This document shows, in pieces, positions 1 to 6,080 of a stretch of 35,048 bases of DNA. Source of the stretch: a virus. The translations under genes and the position numbers were made by a program. The first letter of the stretch is position 1. Every line of letters begins with the position of its first letter. The notes under the pieces were generated by a model. It ran no database searches and was not told where the DNA came from. It saw only the letters and a list, made by a program, of their open reading frames with translations. The DNA is taken from IMG/VR virus record IMGVR_UViG_3300047321_000323, positions 1 to 35,048 of that record, one strand, 5' to 3'.

Positions 1-2
1 TC

Positions 3-167
3 CTGGAGATCCCGATCGAAGCGGTCTTCGGCGAGGTTCACCGTTCGAACATGAGTAAGGTCGGCCCGGACGGCCAGGTGATCCGGCGCGAGGACGGCAA
101 GATCCTCAAGCCCGACACCTACCGCGAGGCCGACGTCCACGGAGCCATCACCGGAGAGTGGCTGTAG
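3..167 (+). CDS. 3' end of an unidentified protein (partial)
   Basis: An open frame enters from the left edge and ends at TAG 165-167, giving the last 54 residues of a protein. The visible segment is charged and hydrophilic (residues such as SKVGPDGQVIRRED and a final GEWL) with no membrane segment or motif I recognise. It is followed 7 bases later by a strong hairpin, which fits the end of a transcription unit. Function cannot be assigned from this fragment. Confidence 0.6.
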   Translation: MEIPIEAVFGEVHRSNMSKVGPDGQVIRREDGKILKPDTYREADVHGAITGEWL

Positions 168-174
168 GACATGC

Positions 175-211
175 AGAAGCCCCCGACTCCCACGAGGAGC
201 CGGGGGCTTCT
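175..211. terminator. Bidirectional hairpin terminator
   Basis: Perfect 11-bp arms AGAAGCCCCCG (175-185) and CGGGGGCTTCT (201-211) enclose a 15-base loop. It lies between the end of a rightward gene (167) and the end of a leftward gene (224), so it can serve both strands. Confidence 0.8.
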
Positions 212-223
212 GGCTTGTCTGGA

Positions 224-424
224 TCAGTTGTCGAACTCTCCATCCTTCGCACCCTGGATAAAGGCGGTCCACTCACCCGGGGTGAAGTCGAGGATCGCCC
301 CATCGGGGTCCTTGGAGTCACGGACGGCACGGCCGCCCTCGGTCTTTTTGGCGACCTCGACGCAGTCGCCCTGTCCGTTGCTGTAGCTGCTCTTGACGAA
401 GACCAGCGGCTGGTCGTTACCCAC
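224..424 (-). CDS. DUF397 domain protein
   Basis: A 66-residue protein of the DUF397 family, abundant in Streptomyces and nearly always next to an XRE-DUF5753 regulator. Visible family features are the N-terminal FVKSSYSNGQGDCVEVA block, RAVRDSKDPDGAILDFTPGEW in the middle and a final F-x-x-GAKDGEF. The start is chosen at GTG 424-422: it is preceded by AGGGA at a normal distance and overlaps the stop of the upstream XRE gene (419-417) by 8 bases, suggesting translational coupling. An upstream ATG at 514 would add 30 residues unlike the family. By analogy with characterised XRE/DUF397 pairs it may act with the regulator next door; that is inference. Confidence 0.88.
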   Translation of the reverse strand: MGNDQPLVFVKSSYSNGQGDCVEVAKKTEGGRAVRDSKDPDGAILDFTPGEWTAFIQGAKDGEFDN

Positions 425-1283
425 GTTCGTAATCCCTTGCAGTTTCTCTGAGCCAGGAGACGGATTTCTCTGGCCGTACGGATGCCGCCATGAGCCGTTG
501 GAAGATCTGGTCATGGCGGGTGAGGTCCAACTCCTTGTCGATGTACGTCGCAGACGTCAGCGCCTCGGTGTAGGCGATGCTGCCGGGGACGTCACTGAAG
601 GACAAGATCGAAAAGTTGTACCCCATGCTGGCATGGGCCCCAGCGTCGAATGGGAGGATCTGGACAGTGACGCCCGGGTGCTCATCCACAAGGTTGGCCA
701 GGTGGTTGAGCTGTTCGGACATGACCATCCCAGATCCCACGTAACGACGTAGAACCGATTCGTTGAGGATCGTCCAGATCCTCGGTGCGGCAGGCTGCTT
801 GCGTCCCAGGATCTCCTGACGCTCGAAGCGGAGAGACGCACGGTTCTCCACCTGCTCGGTCGACTCCTCCGGGTTCATTGCGCGGATGACCTCGAACGCA
901 TACGCCTTGGTCTGAAGAAGTCCCGGAATCAGCTCGTTCTGGTAGGTGCGGATCTCCGACGCGTCGGCCTCGAAGCCCACAAATGCCTTGAACCAGTCGG
1001 GGAGCGCGTCGCCGTAACTGTGCCACCAGCCCTCCTGACGGCTCTTTCGGACGAGACCGACGAACTGCTGAACCTCATCGGAGTTCTCAACTCCGTACAG
1101 CCCCAGCAGTGCTCTGGCATCCTTGTCGGACAGCGGAGATTTTCCGCCTTCGATCCTGCTGACCTTGGACTCGGACCAGTTGAGCGACTTGGCGACCTGC
1201 GCGGCCGTCAACTTCTTGGACTGGCGCAAGTTGCGCAGCTCTCTACCGAGCCGTCGCTTCAGCACGGTCGGACTGGCTGCCAA
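417..1283 (-). CDS. XRE-family HTH regulator with DUF5753 domain
   Basis: A cytoplasmic DNA-binding regulator of about 288 residues. The N-terminal third holds the helix-turn-helix (KKLTAAQVAKSLNWSESKVSRIEGG), followed by the long C-terminal DUF5753 domain (LIPGLLQTKAYA, RQEILGRKQPAAPRIWTILNESVLRR, VTVQILPFDAGAH, YIDKELDLTRHDQIFQRL). The start is taken as TTG 1283-1281, with GGGAGG 5 bases upstream, giving the family-typical beginning MAASPTVLKRRLG. A GTG at 1325 would add 14 residues but its purine run abuts the codon. It is the first gene of a two-gene leftward unit with DUF397. In a phage context it could be a repressor; in host DNA it would be a typical Streptomyces regulator. Confidence 0.9.
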   Translation of the reverse strand: MAASPTVLKRRLGRELRNLRQSKKLTAAQVAKSLNWSESKVSRIEGGKSPLSDKDARALLGLYGVENSDEVQQFVGLVRKSRQEGWWHSYGDALPDWFKAFVGFEADASEIRTYQNELIPGLLQTKAYAFEVIRAMNPEESTEQVENRASLRFERQEILGRKQPAAPRIWTILNESVLRRYVGSGMVMSEQLNHLANLVDEHPGVTVQILPFDAGAHASMGYNFSILSFSDVPGSIAYTEALTSATYIDKELDLTRHDQIFQRLMAASVRPEKSVSWLRETARDYERG

Positions 1284-1373
1284 CGTGACCTCCCAGGTTG
1301 CGGGTACTGCCTCACAGTCTGCCACCCCCTCTTATCACGGGACAGCCTTCACTCTCACGTGCACTTGCTCTTC

Positions 1374-1389
1374 TCATGCACTTGCATGA
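1374..1389. promoter_or_regulatory. Palindromic operator candidate between divergent units
   Basis: TCATGCA-CT-TGCATGA is a 16-bp palindrome with a 2-base centre. A second copy of its core, TGCACTTGC, lies at 1360-1368, 17 bp from the first at 1377-1385, so two sites lie nearly two helical turns apart. They sit between the leftward XRE gene and the rightward genes from 1507. Binding by the adjacent XRE protein is inference. Confidence 0.5.
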
Positions 1390-1506
1390 CAGACGGATGG
1401 AGAGGATGCTACTAGCGGAGGGTGGTTACGTCGTTACTGCCTTTTCCAACTGCTGTTCGCATCGCAGTCGTTGGGCACGGCTGTGGCCTGGGTGAAGGAG
1501 ACGCAG

Positions 1507-1788
1507 ATGGCGGGAACGAGAGCGAAGAAGCAGGGGATGCCTCCCACCAGGTGGTCTGTCAAGGAGACGAACGACGCCGTCCAGGCGCTTAAAGACGGGC
1601 TCACGGCGGTGGGCGTCACGCTCCCCTCGCTCAGCCGGGAGCACAGCGCCCTGGACAGCCCGTTGGTCGACCTCGGCCGGTGTCGGCCGGACGTCGCCCA
1701 GGACCTGGCGGCCTGCCTGGTCGAGCTGGTCGAGCTGCGCGAAAAGGTCGCGGCGGCTGAGAAGGAGGAGGCGAAGGTCAGTGGCTGA
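1507..1788 (+). CDS. Small hypothetical protein
   Basis: A 93-residue protein with a basic N-terminus (residues 1-20, rich in K/R) and a C-terminal helix rich in E, K, L and V that could form a coiled coil (ELVELREKVAAAEKEEAKV). The start is ATG 1507, with AAGGAGA about 6 bases upstream; an in-frame start at 1471 lacks such a site. It is first of three rightward genes that overlap each other by 4-8 bases and diverge from the XRE gene. I recognise no family. Confidence 0.75.
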   Translation: MAGTRAKKQGMPPTRWSVKETNDAVQALKDGLTAVGVTLPSLSREHSALDSPLVDLGRCRPDVAQDLAACLVELVELREKVAAAEKEEAKVSG

Positions 1789-2008
1789 AGCGTGGTACGA
1801 GCCCGAACTGCACACGCTGGCGTACGACGAGACCAAGGACTGCGTGGCCGAGGTCATGGAGATCGGCCCCACGAACTGCGCCCTGCGCAAGACGACCGGT
1901 GGCCTGGAGTGGTGGACCTCGAAGGCTGACCTGCGCAAGCCGACCACGGCTGAGACGCTGAGTCAGGGTGTCGCGCTGGCCAACGCCCGGAGTAGGGGCG
2001 AGCTGTGA
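1781..2008 (+). CDS. Small hypothetical protein
   Basis: A 75-residue protein starting at GTG 1781, inside the previous gene (8-base overlap), with AAGGAGGAGG upstream. It is acidic in the first half (YEPELHTLAYDETKDCVAEVMEIG) with a central GGLEWWTSKADLR segment. No membrane segment or catalytic motif is seen. Its position beside an XRE-DUF5753/DUF397 pair is a common setting for such small Streptomyces proteins. Function unknown. Confidence 0.75.
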   Translation: MAEAWYEPELHTLAYDETKDCVAEVMEIGPTNCALRKTTGGLEWWTSKADLRKPTTAETLSQGVALANARSRGEL

Positions 2009-2295
2009 CCACGGCACAGTACCGATTCGTCAACCACTCGATATTCCCGGAGCCCAGCGCCGAGCGGGACATGGAGGAGATGGAGTGCACGTCCTGCCCT
2101 GAGACCTCCGGCTGTCTGCCGTACGACGAGTGCCAGACGTGGGCGCTCAAGCACGCGGGCCGTACAGCCCACTTCGGCTTCCGGCTGCTCACCACGAACT
2201 ACTTCAGGGTCGTCCGGCACGAGGACGGTCCTCCCGAAGCCCCTGCTCTGCTGGTCCCCAACCCTGGACAGGTCGAGCCAGCAGAGCAGGTCTAA
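2005..2295 (+). CDS. DUF7848-like small protein
   Basis: A 96-residue protein starting at GTG 2005, overlapping the previous stop by 4 bases (GTGA). It begins with YRFVNHSIFPEP, carries a cysteine cluster (ECTSCPETSGC) and then CQTWALKHAGRTAHFGFRL, followed by TTNYFRV. This order (RF..., C-x-x-C, AQ/CQTWALKHxGR, FR) matches the Streptomyces DUF7848 proteins as I remember them. The paired cysteines may bind a metal. Role unknown. A double hairpin follows the stop. Confidence 0.72.
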   Translation: MTTAQYRFVNHSIFPEPSAERDMEEMECTSCPETSGCLPYDECQTWALKHAGRTAHFGFRLLTTNYFRVVRHEDGPPEAPALLVPNPGQVEPAEQV

Positions 2296-2299
2296 GTCC

Positions 2300-2385
2300 C
2301 GTACCGGCCTCCCCGTGAGCGCTGACCGGTACGGATGAGAAGCCCCGGCACCTTGCCCCTCCCCCGAGGCAGTGGCCGGGGCTTC
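2300..2385 (+). terminator. Tandem hairpins; terminator of the 1507-2295 unit
   Basis: First hairpin: CGTACCGG (2300-2307) with CCGGTACG (2326-2333). Second: GAAGCCCCGGC (2339-2349) with GCCGGGGCTTC (2375-2385). Both follow the stop at 2295, and a promoter for the next unit begins 40 bases later. Confidence 0.75.
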
Positions 2386-2427
2386 GTGCTGCCCGGACCG
2401 TTTCGTCAAAGTGATTCAAGTTACCGC

Positions 2428-2456
2428 TTGACAACACGTAACGTGATGGGTAGGTT
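2428..2456 (+). promoter_or_regulatory. Sigma-70-type promoter with palindromic operator in the spacer
   Basis: TTGACA at 2428-2433, a 17-base spacer, and TAGGTT at 2451-2456 form a strong SigA/HrdB-type promoter for the gene at 2492. The spacer contains CACGT-A-ACGTG (2435-2445), a perfect 11-bp palindrome placed where a bound repressor would block polymerase. The -35 box also overlaps CCGCTTG (2424-2430), a half-site seen at other promoters in the window. Confidence 0.75.
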
Positions 2457-2491
2457 CCTGCCCGTAGGATTTGCACGTCAGGGAGGGACCG

Positions 2492-3631
2492 ATGGCACAA
2501 GACAGAACCCGCAGGGCCGCCGAAGCGCACAAGGCGGCCATGGCGCACGTGGACAAGCTCACGGAGGCATCGCAAGAGCTGCGAAGCGTGCCGAAGATCT
2601 CGCGACGGATCGACGCGATGATGCGGGGGATCGCTCCGGGCTGGGACCAGCAGGACCGCGTCCAGTTCGACCAGGCCACGCTGGAGCGCGTCGGCGACCT
2701 CATGGGGGAGATCGCGGTCAGCGAGCTGTGGAAGCGCAACGGCCGGGTCGTCTACGACCTGCACGAGGAGCTGGCCGACGCGCTGTACCGCTCCAAGATG
2801 TCCAAGGTGCCCGGCCAACTCTTCGACCGGCTGCCGCACATCAACCCCATGGTTGTCATCCCCGACCCCTGGCCCGCAGGTAAGGGCCGTGGCGGCCTGG
2901 CCGAGGGCTACGTGCGGTGCTTCTTCATCGTCGGCTTCTCCGGCATGGGACTGTGCAGCTCCAACGACCCCGACCGCGACGGCCTGGCGCTCCTCTTCTG
3001 CTACGACGTGGTCGACGAGGACACCGGGGAGATCGTCGCCGGGGGCCACCGCGACCTCATCCCGCTGCCGATGGACAGGAAGACCTTCACCGCCGACGAG
3101 GCCATCCGCTTCGCCGAGGAGTGGCAGGGGGGTAGCGCCGACGGGAAAGACCGGACCGAGGCCGTCAAGACGTTCCGCCCCATCCTCCAGAAGGCGTTCT
3201 CCGTGCTGACCTACCTGTGCACCGACAACAGGGACGTCAAGGAGCCCCCGGAGTGGGTCCAGACGCGCAAGAAGAAGACCGGCAAGGGCCGCAAGCCCAA
3301 GGACCGTGATCCGTTCTGGGTCCGCGTCGGCTGGTACGTCGGTCCGCAGTTGCACACCGCCCGGCAGCGGGCCGCAGCAGTGAACCGCGACGGCCTGTCC
3401 ATCCCCTCCGGCGTCGAGTACGGCCCCCAGCACCGGGCCGGGCACTTCAAGACGGTCTGGATCGGGCCGGGGAAGTCCGGCCAGCGCACGCAGTCGACGA
3501 CCACCTGGGTCGAGCCGTACTGGACCAAGCTGGAGGACCTGCCGGAAGGCGTGGACGCCCCCACGCAGATCGTCCCCGTCGACCCGCAGCGCAAGGACCC
3601 GTTCCGGCGCCGCGACACCATCGGAAAGTGA
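2492..3631 (+). CDS. Hypothetical protein, possibly AcrVA2-like
   Basis: A 379-residue soluble protein. The start is ATG 2492 with GGGAGGG upstream. Residues 1-130 are helical and charged. The middle (YVRCFFIVGFSGMGLCSSN to LLFCYDVVDEDTGEIVAGGHRDLIPLP) looks like a beta-rich domain. The C-terminal part has RAGHFKTVWIGPGKSG followed by TTTWVEPYWTKL. That R-x-GHF/W ... GPG ... W-x-x-P/W pattern is what I recall from a widespread plasmid/phage family that includes the Cas12a inhibitor AcrVA2; this is memory of the family, not a search result, and is tentative. It leads a two-gene unit with 3643 behind a strong promoter, so it is probably an early gene. Confidence 0.85.
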   Translation: MAQDRTRRAAEAHKAAMAHVDKLTEASQELRSVPKISRRIDAMMRGIAPGWDQQDRVQFDQATLERVGDLMGEIAVSELWKRNGRVVYDLHEELADALYRSKMSKVPGQLFDRLPHINPMVVIPDPWPAGKGRGGLAEGYVRCFFIVGFSGMGLCSSNDPDRDGLALLFCYDVVDEDTGEIVAGGHRDLIPLPMDRKTFTADEAIRFAEEWQGGSADGKDRTEAVKTFRPILQKAFSVLTYLCTDNRDVKEPPEWVQTRKKKTGKGRKPKDRDPFWVRVGWYVGPQLHTARQRAAAVNRDGLSIPSGVEYGPQHRAGHFKTVWIGPGKSGQRTQSTTTWVEPYWTKLEDLPEGVDAPTQIVPVDPQRKDPFRRRDTIGK

Positions 3632-3642
3632 GGTCGTAGACC

Positions 3643-4146
3643 ATGGGAACCCGTGCCCGCCGGTACCCCGTCGGTGGAGACGCCCTGCCTGAGAAGGTCG
3701 AGGTCACCAAGGAGATGATCCTCGAAGTCCTGAACAAGTACGGCCCGAAGGTGTACAGCCGCACCGACCTGATGGTGCAAGTTGCCCAGGCCGTCGAGCC
3801 CAAGCAGGACTACCACACGTCCCTGATCTCCTGGGCGCGCAAGGTCATCGACGTACCGGCAGCCGAACGGCTGCTGGCCAGGATGCTCGTAGACGACCAG
3901 GTGCACGCCTACAACGGGCCCGAGTGGTACGCGATCGGTGTGCCCTCGGCTGGGCTGATGGCCAGCGCCCAGTACTACGCCTCCCCGGAGAGCTACGAGC
4001 ACTTCAAGGCCATCGGTGACCGCCGCAAGGAGGAGGCCCGCTTCGCCAAGGCCACCGAGCTGGCCACGGCCGCCCTGATCGCCGCCCATCAGCAGGAGTA
4101 CTCCGACCTGGTCCAGAAGACACTGGCCTCCCTCCAGGGGGCGTGA
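3643..4146 (+). CDS. Hypothetical protein
   Basis: A 167-residue soluble protein, 11 bases after the previous stop, with GAGGT about 8 bases before ATG 3643. The first half resembles a winged-helix arrangement (MILEVLNKYGPKVYSRTDLMVQVAQAV ... ERLLARMLVDDQVHAYNGPEWYAIG), where the last segment could be the wing; this reading is by eye. The C-terminal 60 residues are alanine- and glutamate-rich helix. It ends just before a terminator and probably shares the 2428 promoter. Function unknown; a DNA-binding role is plausible. Confidence 0.8.
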   Translation: MGTRARRYPVGGDALPEKVEVTKEMILEVLNKYGPKVYSRTDLMVQVAQAVEPKQDYHTSLISWARKVIDVPAAERLLARMLVDDQVHAYNGPEWYAIGVPSAGLMASAQYYASPESYEHFKAIGDRRKEEARFAKATELATAALIAAHQQEYSDLVQKTLASLQGA

Positions 4147-4159
4147 CCTGGTCACACCG

Positions 4160-4200
4160 AGCCCCGTTTGCCACACTGGCAGGCGGGGCTTTGTGCTGCC
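4160..4200 (+). terminator. Hairpin terminator after 4146
   Basis: AGCCCCG (4160-4166) pairs with CGGGGCT (4194-4200), with an inner TTGCCA/TGGCAG stem, followed by TTTGTG. It closes the 2492-4146 unit. Confidence 0.75.
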
Positions 4201-4281
4201 CCGAGAGATGCGTGCATATGACAGAGGCTTAGACGCTCGGTGAGTCAAGGCTTACTCGGCGGTATGTGACCTAGGCCACGT

Positions 4282-4335
4282 CAAGCGGTTTGGTGATTCG
4301 GCTTGCGAAGCCGTAACTGACGCCAATACAGTTAC
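4282..4335 (+). promoter_or_regulatory. Promoter with operator-like repeats for the 4372 gene
   Basis: The intergenic stretch 4201-4371 holds several elements. CAAGCGG (4282-4288), N10, then CGGCTTG (4299-4305) repeats with one change the inverted repeat found at 11405-11428. CGGCTT-GCG-AAGCCG (4299-4313) is a palindrome similar to the one at 12026. A likely promoter is TTGCGA (4303-4308), an 18-base spacer, then TACAGT (4327-4332). GTAACTG (4313-4319) and CAGTTAC (4329-4335) form a further inverted repeat over the -10 box. Confidence 0.55.
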
Positions 4336-4371
4336 TACGTCAGCAAGTACTACACGACCTAGGAGGACCCA

Positions 4372-4659
4372 ATGCCCCCCAAGGGCAAGGCAGTTGCCGG
4401 TAGCGGCACACGCGGGAAACTCGGCACCAACAAGGAGACCGAGGCGCTGGCCAAGAAGGCCCGCAAGCAGGGCTGGGAGATCGAGGTCACCGGAGGCAAC
4501 CACCTCAAGTGGACCCCACCGCCCCTCGACAAGCCGAAGAAGGACTGGACCGATGAAGACAAAGAGAAGCAAACTCCCGAGATCTGCGGACTCACGCCAG
4601 TTAGCGTCGCCTACACGAAGCTGAAGAACCGACTCCAGAAGAAGGGACTTAATCTCTAG
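4372..4659 (+). CDS. HicA-like small protein without a HicB partner
   Basis: A 95-residue basic protein. ATG 4372 follows AGGAGG at ideal distance. Residues 25-50 (EALAKKARKQGWEIEVTGGNHLKWTPP) match the core of HicA-type mRNA interferases and related actinophage proteins, where a G-W-x-x-x-x-x-GGxHxKW segment includes the functional His; the second half (ICGLTPVSVAYTKLKNRLQKKGL) matches the usual T-P-S-x-x-x-x-x-x-x-x-R-x-K-G end. No HicB-like antitoxin lies next to it, so a role in RNA binding rather than toxicity is possible. It stands alone between an operator-rich promoter and a strong terminator. Confidence 0.75.
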   Translation: MPPKGKAVAGSGTRGKLGTNKETEALAKKARKQGWEIEVTGGNHLKWTPPPLDKPKKDWTDEDKEKQTPEICGLTPVSVAYTKLKNRLQKKGLNL

Positions 4660-4671
4660 ACCTAATAGGCC

Positions 4672-4740
4672 AAGAAACATCCCGGGTACCATTAAAAGTC
4701 GCAACCCCCAAAGCGACGGACGGTACCCGGGATGTTTCTT
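4672..4740 (+). terminator. 19-bp perfect hairpin overlapping the next start codon
   Basis: Left arm 4672-4690 and right arm 4722-4740 are perfect complements over 19 bp (GGTACCCGGGATGTTTCTT on the right), followed by TTTCTC. The loop contains a small GTCGC/GCGAC stem. It terminates the 4372 gene. The right arm contains ATG 4732-4734, the nominal start of the next gene. Confidence 0.85.
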
Positions 4741-5073
4741 TTTCTCGCTTCGGGATCAGGAGGGGGCGGACTGTCCGTCGACAACCCCTTGGTCCTCGGC
4801 CCGATCGCGGCCTTTATCTTCGCCGTGTTCGTCACCGAAATCGTCGTCTCAGGCAAGGCATACCGGCGCGAGGTCGAAGAGAACAAGCGCCTCCGCGCCC
4901 TGACCGAGAAGGTCGTACCCCTCGCCGAGCAGATGGTCTCCGCCGCCAAGGACCTCGTCCAGGCCACCCGGGACAGTGTCGCCACCCAGGCCACCGTCAC
5001 CGACGTCCTGGAAGACGTATTGGATCTGTTCCAGAGCGACGGAGGCCCCCGGCCCCGCCGGAGGAGGCCGTGA
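4732..5073 (+). CDS. Single-membrane-segment coiled-coil protein, holin-like candidate
   Basis: A protein of up to 113 residues. A hydrophobic segment (VLGPIAAFIFAVFVTEIVV, about residues 21-39) is followed by a charged helix (REVEENKRLRALTEKVVPLAEQMVSAAKDLVQ) and a basic tail ending PRPRRRRP. One membrane span plus a charged coiled coil is common among actinophage lysis-cassette proteins, but no endolysin lies beside it, so holin function is only a possibility. The ATG at 4732 is inside a terminator arm and lacks a good ribosome site. AGGAGG at 4758-4763 lies 7 bases before an in-frame CTG (4771), and a TTG follows at 4789, so the true start may be internal. Confidence 0.7.
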   Translation: MFLFLASGSGGGGLSVDNPLVLGPIAAFIFAVFVTEIVVSGKAYRREVEENKRLRALTEKVVPLAEQMVSAAKDLVQATRDSVATQATVTDVLEDVLDLFQSDGGPRPRRRRP

Positions 5074-5273
5074 TGCCCCTGCTGCGCCAGACACGACGAG
5101 ACGACATCGCCGACCTCGAAGACCTCGTGGACCGCTGCATCGACGAAGTGTCCAAGGTCGTCGGATCAACCCCCGAGCACATGAGCCGACTGCGCATCAC
5201 CAGAGTGCGCCTCGTACGGCTGCGCACCGGCTTCGCCCAGGCCCGGGAGGAGAGCCATGCCCAAGGCGCCTGA
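5073..5273 (+). CDS. Small hypothetical protein
   Basis: A 66-residue protein starting at ATG 5073, which shares one base with the previous stop (TGATG); an alternative GTG lies at 5070. GGAGGAGG is upstream. The sequence is helical and charged (DDIADLEDLVDRCIDEVSKVV ... RLRITRVRLVRLRTGFAQA) with no membrane segment. Tight coupling to 4732 suggests a shared process. Function unknown. Confidence 0.7.
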   Translation: MPLLRQTRRDDIADLEDLVDRCIDEVSKVVGSTPEHMSRLRITRVRLVRLRTGFAQAREESHAQGA

Positions 5274-5445
5274 ACCCATCCCCGCAACCGGCGACGCCTA
5301 CGCAGGCGGATACACCTTCACCGTCGGCGGAGCACCCCTTCGGCAGCAACTCCTATCCGCCGATCAGTTCGCCGGAATGCAGCCATGGGAAACTCCGGCC
5401 GGAATGCCGCTAGGCTCGAATACCGAGGCAGGCAGTTCCCTGTAG
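5257..5445 (+). CDS. Small hypothetical protein
   Basis: A 62-residue protein whose ATG 5257 lies 17 bases inside the previous gene, with GGAGGAGA in front. It is rich in Pro, Gly and Ala (PIPATGDAYAGGYTFTVGGAPLRQQLLS) and has no recognised motif. Part of the tightly packed 4732-5586 series. Confidence 0.65.
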   Translation: MPKAPEPIPATGDAYAGGYTFTVGGAPLRQQLLSADQFAGMQPWETPAGMPLGSNTEAGSSL

Positions 5446-5454
5446 GAGACCCAC

Positions 5455-5586
5455 ATGTACACATCCCGCTGCGTATTCGTAGACGGCCAACATGTCTATT
5501 CAGGGCCTGACTGCCCTCATAATCGTGAAGAGGACGAAGAGGGTCCGGTGCAGGAACCGGGCTGGACCGTCCAGCAAACCCGGTAA
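5455..5586 (+). CDS. 43-residue small protein
   Basis: ATG 5455 follows TAGGAGA by 6 bases, and the frame runs to TAA 5584-5586. It is acidic in the middle (HNREEDEEG) with two cysteines (Cys6, Cys20) and ends PGWTVQQTR. The GWTVQ segment recurs in the next gene, encoded by the same 15-bp palindrome. The good ribosome site, spacing and synteny support a real gene despite its size. Confidence 0.6.
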   Translation: MYTSRCVFVDGQHVYSGPDCPHNREEDEEGPVQEPGWTVQQTR

Positions 5587-5725
5587 GCACCGAAAGAGGA
5601 ATCCACAGTGGCTGCTGCTTCCAAGAACACCGAGCCCGTCGGCGAGACCCCGGCCGCGATCCCCGAGGTAGTCCCCGGGCGCTCCTCGGACTGGGACCAC
5701 CCCAACCTCGGCTGGACCGTCCAGC
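5561..5725. repeat. 15-bp palindrome duplicated 150 bp apart in two coding sequences
   Basis: GCTGGAC-C-GTCCAGC occurs at 5561-5575 and again at 5711-5725; the identity extends to a leading G and a trailing A. In both genes it encodes GWTVQ. It may be an operator pair, or a trace of duplication of a short coding segment. Confidence 0.6.
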
Positions 5726-6015
5726 ACGGCACCAAGTACGAGAACACCGACGCCATCCCCGGCCAGGTCTTCGTCCAGGCCCAGTTGCCCGACCCGGCCG
5801 CCCAGCGCGCCATCGGTGTCGACCCGGCCACCCACAACGCCGGTCTCGTCGTCCTCACCCCCGAGGAGGCCGCGAAGCACCCCGGCGGCCCGGAGGCCGA
5901 CGACCGACTCACCGGCACGGGCGTCTACGCAGGCACCCGCAACGCAGGCACGGCGACCGCTCCCGGCGCCACCGGCCCGGCCATCGCCTCCACGGTCGAC
6001 AACGTCCCGGCCTGA
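5608..6015 (+). CDS. Hypothetical protein
   Basis: A 135-residue protein starting at GTG 5608 with AGAGGA upstream. It is Pro/Ala/Thr-rich at both ends. The middle (WDHPNLGWTVQHGTKYENTDAIPGQVFVQAQLPDPAAQRAIGVDPATHNAGLVVLTPEEAA) looks folded, with no cysteine or membrane segment. A terminator follows. It may be a small virion or accessory protein; no family is recognised. Confidence 0.7.
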   Translation: MAAASKNTEPVGETPAAIPEVVPGRSSDWDHPNLGWTVQHGTKYENTDAIPGQVFVQAQLPDPAAQRAIGVDPATHNAGLVVLTPEEAAKHPGGPEADDRLTGTGVYAGTRNAGTATAPGATGPAIASTVDNVPA

Positions 6016-6030
6016 TCCAAGCAGCCCCAA

Positions 6031-6062
6031 AGCCCCTGCTTCCCGTCACCGGGGCAGGGGCT
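6031..6062 (+). terminator. Hairpin terminator
   Basis: AGCCCCTGC (6031-6039) pairs with GCAGGGGCT (6054-6062). An alternative longer pairing uses AGCAGCCCC just upstream. It follows the stop at 6015 and precedes the next ribosome site. Confidence 0.65.
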
Positions 6063-6080
6063 GCTGCGTAAGGAGACACA

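Noticed and set aside
2204-3445. 413-codon minus-strand open frame
   Set aside because: It covers a promoter, a terminator and the 2492 gene on the other strand; no ribosome site or domain supports it.
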